Position numbers and translations under genes: made by a program. A DNA stretch of 64,000 nucleotides from Streptomyces actinomycinicus (GTDB lineage Bacteria; Actinomycetota; Actinomycetes; Streptomycetales; Streptomycetaceae), in contig NZ_JAERRK010000005.1 in the NCBI RefSeq assembly GCF_016741775.1, positions 124,001 through 188,000 on the forward strand. The letters are read 5' to 3'. Shown piece by piece: positions 57,077 through 64,000 of this stretch. The notes beneath the pieces were generated by a model. It saw only the letters and a program-made list of their open reading frames with translations. It was not told the origin of the DNA and searched no databases. Positions within the stretch are counted from its first letter, which is position 1, and every line of letters begins with the position of its first letter.

Positions 57077-58917
57077 GGGCGTATCTCCTCCGTCGTCCTG
57101 TCCGGGCCCGGGTCCGTGTCCACGACCCGGTCCTGCGGTACGAGCCCCGTACGCCGTACCGTCGCCGCGAGCGTACGGTGTCCGGACTGTTCGGCGAGCA
57201 CGACCCGCTCCTGGGGCAGTGCGCGCTGCCACCACTCGCCGGACGCGGCGTCGGCCGTGGCGCGCAGTTCGGCCAGTGCGGCGGCCAGGGAGCGGCGGGC
57301 GGACTCCAGGGCGAGCGGCGCCGGGTGCGGCTCGGCGAGCAGGCGGGCGGTGTTCTCGCGGACGCGTTCCGCAGCGCTCAGCGCGTGCTCGAGCCGGGCG
57401 CCCGCGCGCCGGTTGGTCACGGCGACGGCGGCGACGAAGCCGACCAGCGCGCCGACGAGGGTGTCCGCGACCCGCTCGGTGATCAGCTCCCCCGGGTCCT
57501 GGGTGCGTGCGAACTCGGTGACGAGCAGGGCCATCGGCGTGACACAGACGCTGCCGAGCCAGTAGTTGCGGCCGATCAGGGCCTCGGCGCCGAAGTTGAG
57601 GGCGAGGCAGCACAGCACCAGGGCCACGGGGTGGAGGTGGGCCAGCGGGGCGACCGCGGCGAAGACGAGGACACCGGCGAGGTTGCCGACGACGCGCTGG
57701 ACACCCCGGCTCCAGGTGAGGGTGACGTTGGTCTGGTAGAGGGAGGCCGCCGTGACCAGCGCCCAGTAGGGGCGGCCGACACCGAGGGCCAGGGCGGCGT
57801 GTCCGGCGAGGGCGCAGCCGACCGCTGTGCGTGCGGCGAGCGGTGCCAGGGGGGCGAGGCGGCGGCGGAGCGGCCGGCGCCGTTCGGCGCGTTCAGCCCG
57901 CTCAGCCCGCTCAGCCCGCTCAGCCCGTTCAGCGCGTTCAGCGCGTTCAGCGCGTTCAGCGCGTTCAGCTGCCGCGCCGAGGAGTGCACCGGCGGACTCG
58001 CTCGGCTCCTCGGCGCGCGGGACGGGCCCGGTCCCGCGCAGCTCACGGGCCCAGGCGCGCAGCCGCGCGGGGTCGGAGTCCGCGGGTGCGGCGTGGGCGA
58101 CCTCGGCACGGACGAGCAGCCGTCCGAGGGCGCGCCGGGTCGGGTCGGGACGGGCGCCGGCGGCGAGCAGCGACTGCCTGGCGGCCTGGACGGCGGCGGC
58201 GCTCGCGGCACGGGCCCGGGCGTGGCCGCCGGCGACGCCACGCGTGCCGGCGTCGTCGTCGGCGGTGCAACGCGTGCCGGCGTGGCCGCCGGCGGTGCCC
58301 TGGCTGCCGGCGTCGCCGTCGGCGGTGCAACGCGTGCCGGCGTAGTCGGCCGCGGCGTTCAGGGCCCGGGCGGTGGCGCGGCGCTCGGGGCCGTGCGGGC
58401 GGAGCAGCCCGGGCGCCATGCAGACCAGCCAGGCCCACGCCCCGGCGGCCAGGGCCAGTCCGATGTGGCCGGGTACCTGGCCGGGGGTCTGCGGGGCGAA
58501 GAGCGAGGCGGAGCTGATGAAGGTGAGGACCACGTTGCCGGGTGGTCCGATCCGGGTGGCGTCGCACACCGTCTTCTGCAGGGTGGCGAGAACGGCGCCG
58601 ACGGTCACCAGGACGGCGGCGTCCGTGGTGAGTGACGCGGCGAGCAGAGCGACGGCGAGACCACCGGCCATGCCGAGCGCCACCCAGGCCAGGGCGCGGG
58701 CCCGGGCGGGGTAGGGCCGGTCGTGGCCGTACAGGGCGCACAGGGACCCGGCCATTGTGTACATGGCGAGGTCGAGGCGGCCGAGAGCGAGCAGCGCCAG
58801 ATCGGGCGGGGCGACCGCGGCGACCACGCTCAGCGCGGGCTTGAACCAGATGTCCGAGGGCCGCCCGAGGCGGAGCACTCCGGCGAGGGGGAGACGGGGG
58901 GAGGTCGCGCTGCTCAT
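57073..58917 (-). CDS. FUSC-family membrane protein with repeat linker
   Basis: Membrane protein of 614 residues with two sets of membrane helices, the second (residues about 375-510) being the FUSC/aromatic-acid exporter (AaeB-like) block with GRPYWALVTAASLYQTNVTLTWSRGVQRVVGNLAG. The linker between the sets carries two repeat arrays: four 10-residue AGTRCTADGD-like units and eight or more ERA triplets. Probably exports aromatic or toxic compounds. Start ATG at 58917 or GTG at 58920; no ribosome site upstream, and TAGATT at 58929-58924 lies seven bases away, so the mRNA may be leaderless. Confidence 0.88.
   Translation of the reverse strand: MSSATSPRLPLAGVLRLGRPSDIWFKPALSVVAAVAPPDLALLALGRLDLAMYTMAGSLCALYGHDRPYPARARALAWVALGMAGGLAVALLAASLTTDAAVLVTVGAVLATLQKTVCDATRIGPPGNVVLTFISSASLFAPQTPGQVPGHIGLALAAGAWAWLVCMAPGLLRPHGPERRATARALNAAADYAGTRCTADGDAGSQGTAGGHAGTRCTADDDAGTRGVAGGHARARAASAAAVQAARQSLLAAGARPDPTRRALGRLLVRAEVAHAAPADSDPARLRAWARELRGTGPVPRAEEPSESAGALLGAAAERAERAERAERAERAERAERAERAERAERRRPLRRRLAPLAPLAARTAVGCALAGHAALALGVGRPYWALVTAASLYQTNVTLTWSRGVQRVVGNLAGVLVFAAVAPLAHLHPVALVLCCLALNFGAEALIGRNYWLGSVCVTPMALLVTEFARTQDPGELITERVADTLVGALVGFVAAVAVTNRRAGARLEHALSAAERVRENTARLLAEPHPAPLALESARRSLAAALAELRATADAASGEWWQRALPQERVVLAEQSGHRTLAATVRRTGLVPQDRVVDTDPGPDRTTEEIRP
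57892..57972. repeat. 9-base tandem repeat encoding ERA triplets in the FUSC gene
   Basis: Eight 9-base units from 57892 to 57963 (forms CTCAGCCCG and TTCAGCGCG) plus a degenerate unit on each side. They keep frame and lengthen a charged linker. The two sub-types are grouped rather than mixed, which suggests stepwise expansion. Confidence 0.9.
58221..58340. repeat. 30-base tandem repeat in the FUSC gene
   Basis: Four 30-base units starting at 58221, 58251, 58281 and 58311; each ends with a GTGCCGG or CTGCCGG element. Units 2 and 4 are nearly identical. They encode 10-residue Gly/Ala/Asp-rich segments with Cys. Confidence 0.85.
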
Positions 58918-58932
58918 CACGTCAATCTAGCA

Positions 58933-58954
58933 TATAGTTTACTAGTGAAATATA
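58933..58954. promoter_or_regulatory. 22-base dyad, probable MarR operator
   Basis: TATAgTTtACTAGTgAAaTATA is symmetric at 18 of 22 positions and very A+T-rich for this genome. It lies 16 bases before the FUSC start and about 140 bases before the DUF5134 gene on the other strand. MarR proteins bind dyads of this length. Confidence 0.65.
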
Positions 58955-59095
58955 CGTGAAATACATGCTGGGCCGAGGGCGCGGTGACCGGTCACGCTCC
59001 CCCGCATGCACCCCGTGTACACCCTTGCGCTCGCGTGCGCCCCGCCCGCCCTGGGCATCGCATCCCTGGACCGACCGTCGAACAGGGAGGTACGC

Positions 59096-59662
59096 GTGCA
59101 CGGACCGGTGTCGGCAGCCTGGCTGCTGGTCGTACTGTGCGCGGCGACCGGGGCCTACTGCCTGCTGCGGATGCGCAGCGCTGTCGAGGAGCAGCGCCGG
59201 GCCGCGGGCGGCGAGGCACTGATGGGCTTCGGCATGGCCGTGATGGCCGTACCGGCCGCGGTGTTCACACCGCCGCGCTGGGCCTGGCCGGTGTACGCGG
59301 CCGTGTTCGCCGCCGGGGCGCTGCGCGCGCTGTGGACCGCGCGCAGCGGCCGGCACCACCTGCACCACCTCGTGGGCAGCTCCGCGATGGTCTACATGGC
59401 GGTGGCCATGGCCGTGTCCCCGCCCACCGAGGCCCACCACGCGCACGGCGGCAACGGCATCCCGCCGGTGACCGGCGCGCTCCTGCTGTACTTCACCGGC
59501 TATGTGCTGCTCTCCGGCGTCCGGCTGGTGCCGACCGCCGCGGCAGCCTCGGCCGCGGCCGGCGGCCCCGCGCCGGCCCGCTGGGGGGACCGCCCCGAGC
59601 TGGCCCGGGCGTGCCGGCTGTCGATGGGGATCGGCATGGTGACGATGCTGCTGGCGATGTGA
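59096..59662 (+). CDS. DUF5134 membrane protein
   Basis: Protein of 188 residues with about five membrane segments (VSAAWLLVVLCAATGAYC, GFGMAVMAVPAAVF, VYAAVFAAGALRAL, VTGALLLYFTGYVLL, GIGMVTMLLAM) and a His-rich stretch between them (HHLHHLVGSS, EAHHAHGG) that may bind metal. Matches DUF5134. The GTG at 59096 has GGGAGG six bases upstream and opens with the family's usual HGPVSAAWLL; an ATG at 59006 is in frame but less likely. It precedes an M56 peptidase gene. Confidence 0.85.
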   Translation: MHGPVSAAWLLVVLCAATGAYCLLRMRSAVEEQRRAAGGEALMGFGMAVMAVPAAVFTPPRWAWPVYAAVFAAGALRALWTARSGRHHLHHLVGSSAMVYMAVAMAVSPPTEAHHAHGGNGIPPVTGALLLYFTGYVLLSGVRLVPTAAAASAAAGGPAPARWGDRPELARACRLSMGIGMVTMLLAM

Positions 59663-59752
59663 ACGCCGGGCTGCGCAACACGCGCGTCGATTGCGTCACT
59701 TGGTGCCGGGGAACGTACCCCTGAGCGGCCTCGCGCTCATAGGGTGCTGACC

Positions 59753-60688
59753 ATGATGGTCCCCGTGGCACTGCTCATGCTCGGCGCCCTGACCGCTGCC
59801 CTCGCCCCACGGCTGCTCGCCCGGGCGGACTGGCCGGACCGTGAGCCGGTCGTCGCCCTCTGGGTGTGGCAGTGCGTCGTCGCCGCCGTTCTGCTGTGTT
59901 GCGCACTGTCGATGACGCTCAGCGCGGCGGCGGCCTGGCAAGCGGTGCGCGGGCACGTGTTCGCCACGGCGCCGCGCACGGTCGTGGACGCGTACGCACT
60001 CGGCGCGGCCGGCCCCTGGGCGGCACCCACCGCCGTACTGCTCGCCTCCGGCGGGCTGTGGACCCTGGCGATGCTGGTGCGCGAGGTCGTCCGGACACGA
60101 GCACGGCGGCGCACGCGGCGGGACGAACTCCTCGTACGCGCGCCGCTGCTGCCCGGTGAGCAGCGGATGAGCGGCCGGCTGGTGGTGCTGGAGGGTGAGC
60201 GCTCCGACGCCTGGTGGCTGCCCGGTACGGCGCCGCAGCTGGTCATCACCACGGCCGCGCTGCGGCGCCTGAAGGGACGTCAGCTGGACGCCCTGCTCGC
60301 CCACGAGCAGGGGCATGCGCAGGCACGGCACGACTGGCTGCTGCACTGCTCGGCCGCGCTCGCGAGCGGCTTCCCGCAGATCCCGGTGTTCGCGGCGTTC
60401 CGTGACGAGATGCACCGGCTGGTCGAGCTGGCCGCCGACGACACGGCCTCCCGCCGCTTCGGGCGGCTCACGACGGCACTCGCTCTCGTCGAACTCAACG
60501 AGGAGCGGGGCGTGTTCGGTCCGGGTCCGACTCCGCAGGCGCACGTACCGCAGCGCGTACACCGCCTGCTGACCGACCCGGACCGGCTCCCCGCACGGCA
60601 CCGTCTGCGCCTGACGGCCACCGCCGCGCTGGTTCCGGTGATCCCGGTGCTGGTGGCCCTGGTGCCCGGCCTGCGGGCACTGGCCTGA
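59753..60688 (+). CDS. M56-family membrane metallopeptidase
   Basis: Protein of about 311 residues of the BlaR1/M56 type. N-terminal membrane helices are followed by a cytosolic zinc peptidase domain with LLAHEQGHAQARHDW (HExxH as HEQGH) and downstream ELAADDTASRR, then a final membrane helix. No BlaI repressor adjoins it, so the signalling partner is unknown. The start is uncertain: ATG at 59753 or 59756. TAGGGT at 59740-59745 could be a -10 box giving a very short leader. Confidence 0.88.
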   Translation: MMVPVALLMLGALTAALAPRLLARADWPDREPVVALWVWQCVVAAVLLCCALSMTLSAAAAWQAVRGHVFATAPRTVVDAYALGAAGPWAAPTAVLLASGGLWTLAMLVREVVRTRARRRTRRDELLVRAPLLPGEQRMSGRLVVLEGERSDAWWLPGTAPQLVITTAALRRLKGRQLDALLAHEQGHAQARHDWLLHCSAALASGFPQIPVFAAFRDEMHRLVELAADDTASRRFGRLTTALALVELNEERGVFGPGPTPQAHVPQRVHRLLTDPDRLPARHRLRLTATAALVPVIPVLVALVPGLRALA

Positions 60689-60862
60689 CGCGACGGACCA
60701 CCTGGACCGGCTCAGCACGCACCGGCCGCCCGTGCCGGCCTCCGCGAGGGCGGCCGGCACGGGCGACCGGTCGCCACGGGACGCTCGGCCCCTTTACTCG
60801 GCCACGCCGGGCTCGGCCACGCCGGGCTTGGCCCCGGCGGCCGTATCGACAAAGATCTCGGC

Positions 60863-61657
60863 ATGCACCATCGGCCCACCACTCCCCCGCCCCCGGATCC
60901 GCCCCCGCCCTCTTCTCCACCTCCCCCCTCCTCTCCACCACCTCCCCCCTCACCACCTCCGCCGCCCTCCCCTCCGTCCCCCCAGCGGTCGACGCTCCGC
61001 ACGGTGGCCGTCGTGGCCGCCGTCCTCGCTCTCTGTTCCGTGGTGTTGCTCGTCCTCGTCACGACTCGCTGGCATCCGCTGGTGTCTGCGGACGGCGGCA
61101 TCTCCCGCGCGACCCACCGCTGGGCGGTCGACGACCACGTGGTCACGCACGTCTTCCGGATCCTGACGGACTGGGTGTGGGACCCGCTCACCATGCGCCT
61201 GGTGTGCGCGGCGGCCGCGGTGTGGCTGGTCTGGCGGCGCGGGGCCTGGTGGTCGGCACTGTGGCTGGGAGCCGCCCTCGCGGTGACCGCGGTCGTGCAG
61301 CAGTCGGTGAAGGCCGCCGTCGGCCGCCCCCGCCCGGTCTGGGCGGACCCCGTCGACTCCGCCCACTACGCGGCCTTCCCGTCCGGGCACGCGATGACCG
61401 CCACCGTGGTCTGCGGCCTGCTGCTCTGGCTGTTGCACCGCTGCCGGCCGGGCCGCGTCCTGTGGCGCACGGCGGTGGCGGCGGCGCTCGTCTCGGTGAT
61501 CGGGGTCGGCGTGACCCGGGTGTGGCTGGGCGTCCACTGGCCCTCGGACGTGCTGGGGGGCTGGCTGCTGGGTGGGCTGGTGGTGGCGCTGGCGGTACTG
61601 GCCCACGAGCGGCCGCGGCACGGCCGGTCGGAGCCGGGGGCGGAGGAACGTGGGTGA
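60863..61657 (+). CDS. PAP2-family phosphatase
   Basis: Membrane phosphatase of 264 residues. About 40 Pro-rich N-terminal residues (runs of PPPP and SPPP) precede six membrane segments. All three PAP2 motifs are present: KAAVGRPRP, PSGHAMTA and TRVWLGVHWPSD. Likely dephosphorylates undecaprenyl pyrophosphate or phosphatidate outside the membrane. ATG at 60863. Confidence 0.92.
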   Translation: MHHRPTTPPPPDPPPPSSPPPPSSPPPPPSPPPPPSPPSPQRSTLRTVAVVAAVLALCSVVLLVLVTTRWHPLVSADGGISRATHRWAVDDHVVTHVFRILTDWVWDPLTMRLVCAAAAVWLVWRRGAWWSALWLGAALAVTAVVQQSVKAAVGRPRPVWADPVDSAHYAAFPSGHAMTATVVCGLLLWLLHRCRPGRVLWRTAVAAALVSVIGVGVTRVWLGVHWPSDVLGGWLLGGLVVALAVLAHERPRHGRSEPGAEERG

Positions 61658-61666
61658 AGTCCCGGC

Positions 61667-61834
61667 ATGGCTGCCGTGCTCTTCGACTTCTCCGGGACGC
61701 TGTTCCGCATCGAATCCGCCGAGGCCTGGCTGCGCACGGTACCGGCCGAGACCGGGCATGTCCTGCCCGACAGAGAACTGACCAGGGCTGCCCGGGCGTT
61801 GGAGGCGGCCGGCGCCGGCCCGCGACCCGGATGA
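61667..61834 (+). pseudogene. Truncated HAD-family hydrolase remnant
   Basis: A 55-codon frame starts MAAVLFDFSGTLFRIES, the motif I block (DFSGTL) of a HAD phosphatase that is normally 200-240 residues, continues in typical manner to RELTRAARALEAAGAG and then ends at TGA. The cap and motifs II-IV are absent, and I do not see them in other frames of the following 370 bases. It is a 5' remnant left by deletion. It starts 9 bases after the PAP2 stop. Confidence 0.65.
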
Positions 61835-62205
61835 GGAGGGCCCAGGGTTCCCGGGAGATCCCGGTGGGTGGCCTTGCACAGGGTGAAATCGGTTCGACCC
61901 GTACGCAGAATGCCGTGTGAGGAGCGACCGGGACGCCTCGGGCAGCCCTTCGGCCCGGCAGCCTTCGGCCCGGCAGCCTTCGGCCGGGCGGGCCGGTGAA
62001 GGGAGGCCGCCTTGCAGGCATCGTACGAGGTGCCGGTGCGCTCGAAATGAACGCGCAAGCGCACCGCACGGCCCCGTACCGTCCGTCTGAGACGATCCCC
62101 CGTGTCGCCCCAGACGGACGGCCTTTCCGGACAGGTCCCGAAAACGGGAATGCCCGGTGCGTTGAGTATAGTTGGCTGGCAGCCAGTCAACGCAGGAGTT
62201 ACAGG
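61835..62205. other. 371-base gap after the HAD remnant
   Basis: Holds three 15/16-base tandem units (61942-61987, GGCAGCCTTCGGCCC type) and an 11-base perfect inverted repeat (CCGTCCGTCTG at 62079-62089 with its complement at 62111-62121) around a 21-base centre. After these comes the TetR promoter. No gene is visible. Confidence 0.6.
62167..62191 (+). promoter_or_regulatory. TetR promoter with overlapping operator
   Basis: A strong -10 hexamer TATAGT (62167-62172) overlaps the dyad GTTGgCTGGCaGCCAGtCAAC (62171-62191), which is symmetric except at the single pair in lower case beside its odd centre. The TetR start follows 15 bases later. The arrangement is that of autorepression. Confidence 0.65.
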
Positions 62206-62874
62206 ATGTCCCCGCGCAGCGCCTCGGTCAATGAAGAATTGCGGCGGCGTTCCCGGGAACGGCTGCTGCAGGCGGCAGTTGAGCTGGTCGGGGAGCGCGG
62301 GTTCGAGGCCACGACGCTGGGCGACATCGCGGACCGGGCCGGTTCGGCGCGCGGGCTGGTGTCGTACTACTTCCCCGGCAAGCGCCAGTTGGTCCAGTCG
62401 GCGGTGCACCGCCTGATGCACCGCACGCTGGAGGAGGGGCTGGAGCGGGAACCGCGCACCGAGGACGGCCGGGAGCGGCTGGCCCGGGCCATCGACGCGG
62501 TTCTGGGACTCGCCCGGGACCAGCCGGTGCTGATGCGCCAGCACATGGCGGGTCTGCTGCAGGGCGAGGGTTTCGTGCAGTGCCCCGAGCAGCGCCGGCT
62601 GTCGGAACTGCTCGGCGACACCGTGGCCCGGTACGGCTCGCAGAACGTCCCGGCCGACTATCCGATGCTGCGGGCCCTGCTGATGGGCGCGGTGTACGCG
62701 GCGCTGGTACCGGGGGTCCCGATGCCCGTTCCGCTGCTGCGGGCCGAGCTGTTCGAGCGGTACGGGCTGGACTGGGAACTGGGCGTGCCGCCGGAGAGCG
62801 CCCCGGACGCGGAGCAGCGGGTGCAGGACCTGTCCCGGTTCTTCGCCACGGAGGAACGCCCGGGCACCCCCTGA
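62206..62874 (+). CDS. TetR-family transcriptional regulator
   Basis: Protein of 222 residues. Helix-turn-helix FEATTLGDIADRAGSARGLVSYYF at about 32-55, with a C-terminal domain of the TetR_C_6/TetR_C_39 kind (LMRQHMAGLLQGEGF). ATG at 62206 after GCAGGAGTTACAGG. No neighbour that is an obvious target, so it may act on itself and a distant gene. Confidence 0.9.
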   Translation: MSPRSASVNEELRRRSRERLLQAAVELVGERGFEATTLGDIADRAGSARGLVSYYFPGKRQLVQSAVHRLMHRTLEEGLEREPRTEDGRERLARAIDAVLGLARDQPVLMRQHMAGLLQGEGFVQCPEQRRLSELLGDTVARYGSQNVPADYPMLRALLMGAVYAALVPGVPMPVPLLRAELFERYGLDWELGVPPESAPDAEQRVQDLSRFFATEERPGTP

Positions 62875-62892
62875 CCGAGCCGTCCCGCCCGC

Positions 62893-63492
62893 TCAGCGGC
62901 GCGCGTGGCGGGGCGTCAGGTAGCCCGAGTCCCGTGCCTGGGCGATCAGCCGGAGGGAGCGCCGCCGGCTGTGCCCGGTCGCGCTCATCACGGCGAGCAC
63001 CGGATCCGTACCGTCCTGCTGTGCCGTGCGGTACTCCTGCGCCACGCGCCGGCGCCCCTCGATGCCCCGGGGCCAGGCCGGCCGGGCACGGCGCGGACCC
63101 TGACCCCAGGCGTCCGGGTCGGCGTCGTGCCCGGCGGGCGGACAGCCGTCCTCCGTCCGGCACGCGCCGCCCTCCATCAAGCCCGCGCCGCCCTCCATCA
63201 AGCCCGCGCCGCCCTCCGTCTCGCACGAGCCGCCCTCCGCCTCGCACGCGCCGTCCTCCCGCACGGCCGCACCGCACGCCTCGAACAGGGGCCCCTCGAG
63301 CCAGTCGGCGAGCACCGTCAGATCGGCGAGGGACAGGGCCGGCTGCGCCTGGACGTCCTCGATGGACACGCACCCCTCGTTCACCACGGCCAGGGCGTCC
63401 AACCGGGCACCGTCGGGGAAAGCCAGCCTGACCTGGAACCAGGAGGTGGTACCGCCCTGCTCCTGCACCTCCCACGCGGAACACACGGACAC
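62893..63492 (-). CDS. DUF6214 family protein with expanded repeat
   Basis: Protein of 199 residues: N-terminal WEVQEQGGTTSWFQVRLAFP and SIEDVQAQPALSLADLTVLA typical of DUF6214, and a C-terminal basic helical part (RRRVAQEYRTAQQDG, SATGHSRRRSLRLIAQARD) that looks like a small helix-turn-helix. A Gly/Glu-rich repeat (EGGAGLM, EGGSCET, EGGACEA) separates them. GTG at 63492 has GGAGG eight bases upstream; the frame stays open to 63546. Function unknown; possibly a regulator, from the basic C-terminal part. Confidence 0.82.
   Translation of the reverse strand: MSVCSAWEVQEQGGTTSWFQVRLAFPDGARLDALAVVNEGCVSIEDVQAQPALSLADLTVLADWLEGPLFEACGAAVREDGACEAEGGSCETEGGAGLMEGGAGLMEGGACRTEDGCPPAGHDADPDAWGQGPRRARPAWPRGIEGRRRVAQEYRTAQQDGTDPVLAVMSATGHSRRRSLRLIAQARDSGYLTPRHARR
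63161..63265. repeat. 21-base tandem repeat in the DUF6214 gene
   Basis: Five units of 21 bases starting at 63161, 63182, 63203, 63224 and 63245; units 1 and 2 are nearly identical. They encode the seven-residue EGG repeat and keep frame. Confidence 0.85.
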
Positions 63493-63688
63493 CGTGCCGT
63501 CCTCCGCGCCCCGTTCGGAGAGATTAAGAAACGATGCTTCTAGCACACACGCAACGTAACCGCATGATCACACTCCATCCGGAGGGACACGCGCCCGCGT
63601 CACCCCGCCGGCCCCTGCCACGGCGGGTCCGGCGGTGCCATGCTGGAGCCGTCCGCACACCTCCCTCCTTGGGGCAAGGAGTACCGCC

Positions 63689-64000
63689 GTGCTGCGTGTC
63701 GCCGTCGTCGGTTCAGGGCCGAGCGGGTGTTACACCGCCCAGAGCCTCGTTCAGCGTGATCCCGGAGTCCGCGTGGACGTCCTGGACCGGCTGCCGTGTC
63801 CGTACGGCCTGGTCCGCTACGGCGTCGCGCCGGACCACGAGAAGATCAAGTCCCTGCAGGGCAGCCTGCGCACCGTGCTGGAGCACGAGCGGGTGCGCTT
63901 CCTCGGCGGGGTACGGGTGGGCGGCGGCCCCGGCGGCCTGTCGGTGGAACAGCTGAGGGCGCTCTACCACGCGGTGGTGTACTGCGTGGGCGCCGCCACC
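63689..64000 (+). CDS. Ferredoxin-NADP reductase-like FAD protein, 3' end cut by window edge
   Basis: 104 codons are visible. LRVAVVGSGPSGCYTAQSL is the FAD-binding motif, then VDVLDRLPCPYGLVRYGVAPDHEKIK, the signature of FprA/adrenodoxin-reductase-type flavoproteins that pass electrons from NADPH to ferredoxin and P450s. GTG at 63689 with AAGGAG eight bases upstream. The gene continues beyond the right edge. Confidence 0.9.
   Translation, partial: MLRVAVVGSGPSGCYTAQSLVQRDPGVRVDVLDRLPCPYGLVRYGVAPDHEKIKSLQGSLRTVLEHERVRFLGGVRVGGGPGGLSVEQLRALYHAVVYCVGAAT

Noticed and set aside
60880..60980. C-rich tract at the start of the PAP2 gene considered as a DNA repeat element
   Set aside because: It encodes the Pro/Ser-rich N-terminus in frame and has no regular period; it is low-complexity coding sequence.
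1..64000. Search for tRNA, rRNA, insertion sequences, prophage genes, attachment sites and antibiotic biosynthetic clusters
   Set aside because: None could be recognised by reading. The P450 and oxidoreductase genes are scattered and lack core biosynthetic enzymes beside them.

Overview
The window is a stretch of actinobacterial chromosome, almost certainly Streptomyces. Base composition is very GC-rich, with G or C in nearly every third codon position. GTG starts are common and many genes overlap by ATGA or GTGA. Family content is typical of the genus: a conservon (cvnABCD), mycothiol-type maleylpyruvate isomerase, F420-type nitroreductase, and DUF4865, DUF5134, DUF6214, DUF6421 and DUF6986 proteins. 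I see no rRNA, tRNA, CRISPR array, insertion sequence, integrase or attachment site. It looks like ordinary chromosome rather than an island or a biosynthetic cluster.

Region by region. 1-5.2 kb: a leftward conservon ending in a CYP157-like P450 (cut by the window edge), then a PLP enzyme resembling cysteine desulfhydrase Cds1. 5.4-11.9 kb: a small unknown protein, an anti-sigma-like ATPase with a repeat tail, a leftward SHOCT/ABC ATPase/FtsX-permease operon, and a divergent TetR gene followed by a DUF4865 gene. 11.9-18.9 kb: VOC protein, ROK regulator, AlkB homologue, RlmG-like methyltransferase, and an amino-sugar-like set (class II aldolase, SIS isomerase, divergent DeoR regulator). 19-25.6 kb: two MFS transporters, a HAD protein, aminopeptidase C, a mycothiol-dependent enzyme and a MarR gene divergent from the second MFS gene. 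25.7-31 kb: a two-component system, two related TetR regulators around a zinc-free alcohol dehydrogenase-like oxidoreductase, and an F420-type nitroreductase. 31-36 kb: geranylgeranyl reductase family protein, M20 peptidase, metallo-beta-lactamase fold protein, P-loop/NUDIX fusion and a small secreted protein. 36-44.6 kb: secreted alpha-galactosidase, ROK kinase, LacI regulator, DUF6986 aldolase-like protein and a secreted nuclease/phosphatase-fold protein. 44.7-49.5 kb: etfBA, flavin reductase with a cysteine-rich leader peptide, thioredoxin, acyltransferase and transglutaminase-like protein. 49.5-52.8 kb: an uncharacterised operon DUF6421-SDR-threonine aldolase. 53-64 kb: glycerophosphodiesterase, GNAT and VOC proteins, aldo/keto reductase behind a MerR-type promoter, MarR-FUSC pair, DUF5134, M56 peptidase, PAP2 phosphatase, a truncated HAD gene, TetR, DUF6214, and the start of a ferredoxin-NADP reductase-like gene.

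The most informative non-coding signals are operators readable by eye. A palindrome built on CGTACTCCCCGGGGAGTACG lies in front of the two-component genes (27.65 kb), and a near copy lies in front of the ABC operon 17 kb away (10.56 kb). This suggests one regulon. Clear dyads also sit in front of the TetR genes at 10.6, 30.4 and 62.2 kb, the MarR pairs at 24.0 and 58.9 kb, and the LacI gene at 40.3 kb. A MerR-type promoter with a 20-base spacer precedes the aldo/keto reductase. Tandem repeats are unusually frequent, both inside genes (ATPase tail, FUSC protein, DUF6214, small secreted protein, one TetR 3' end) and between genes (an AGGC tetranucleotide tract at 55.07 kb).
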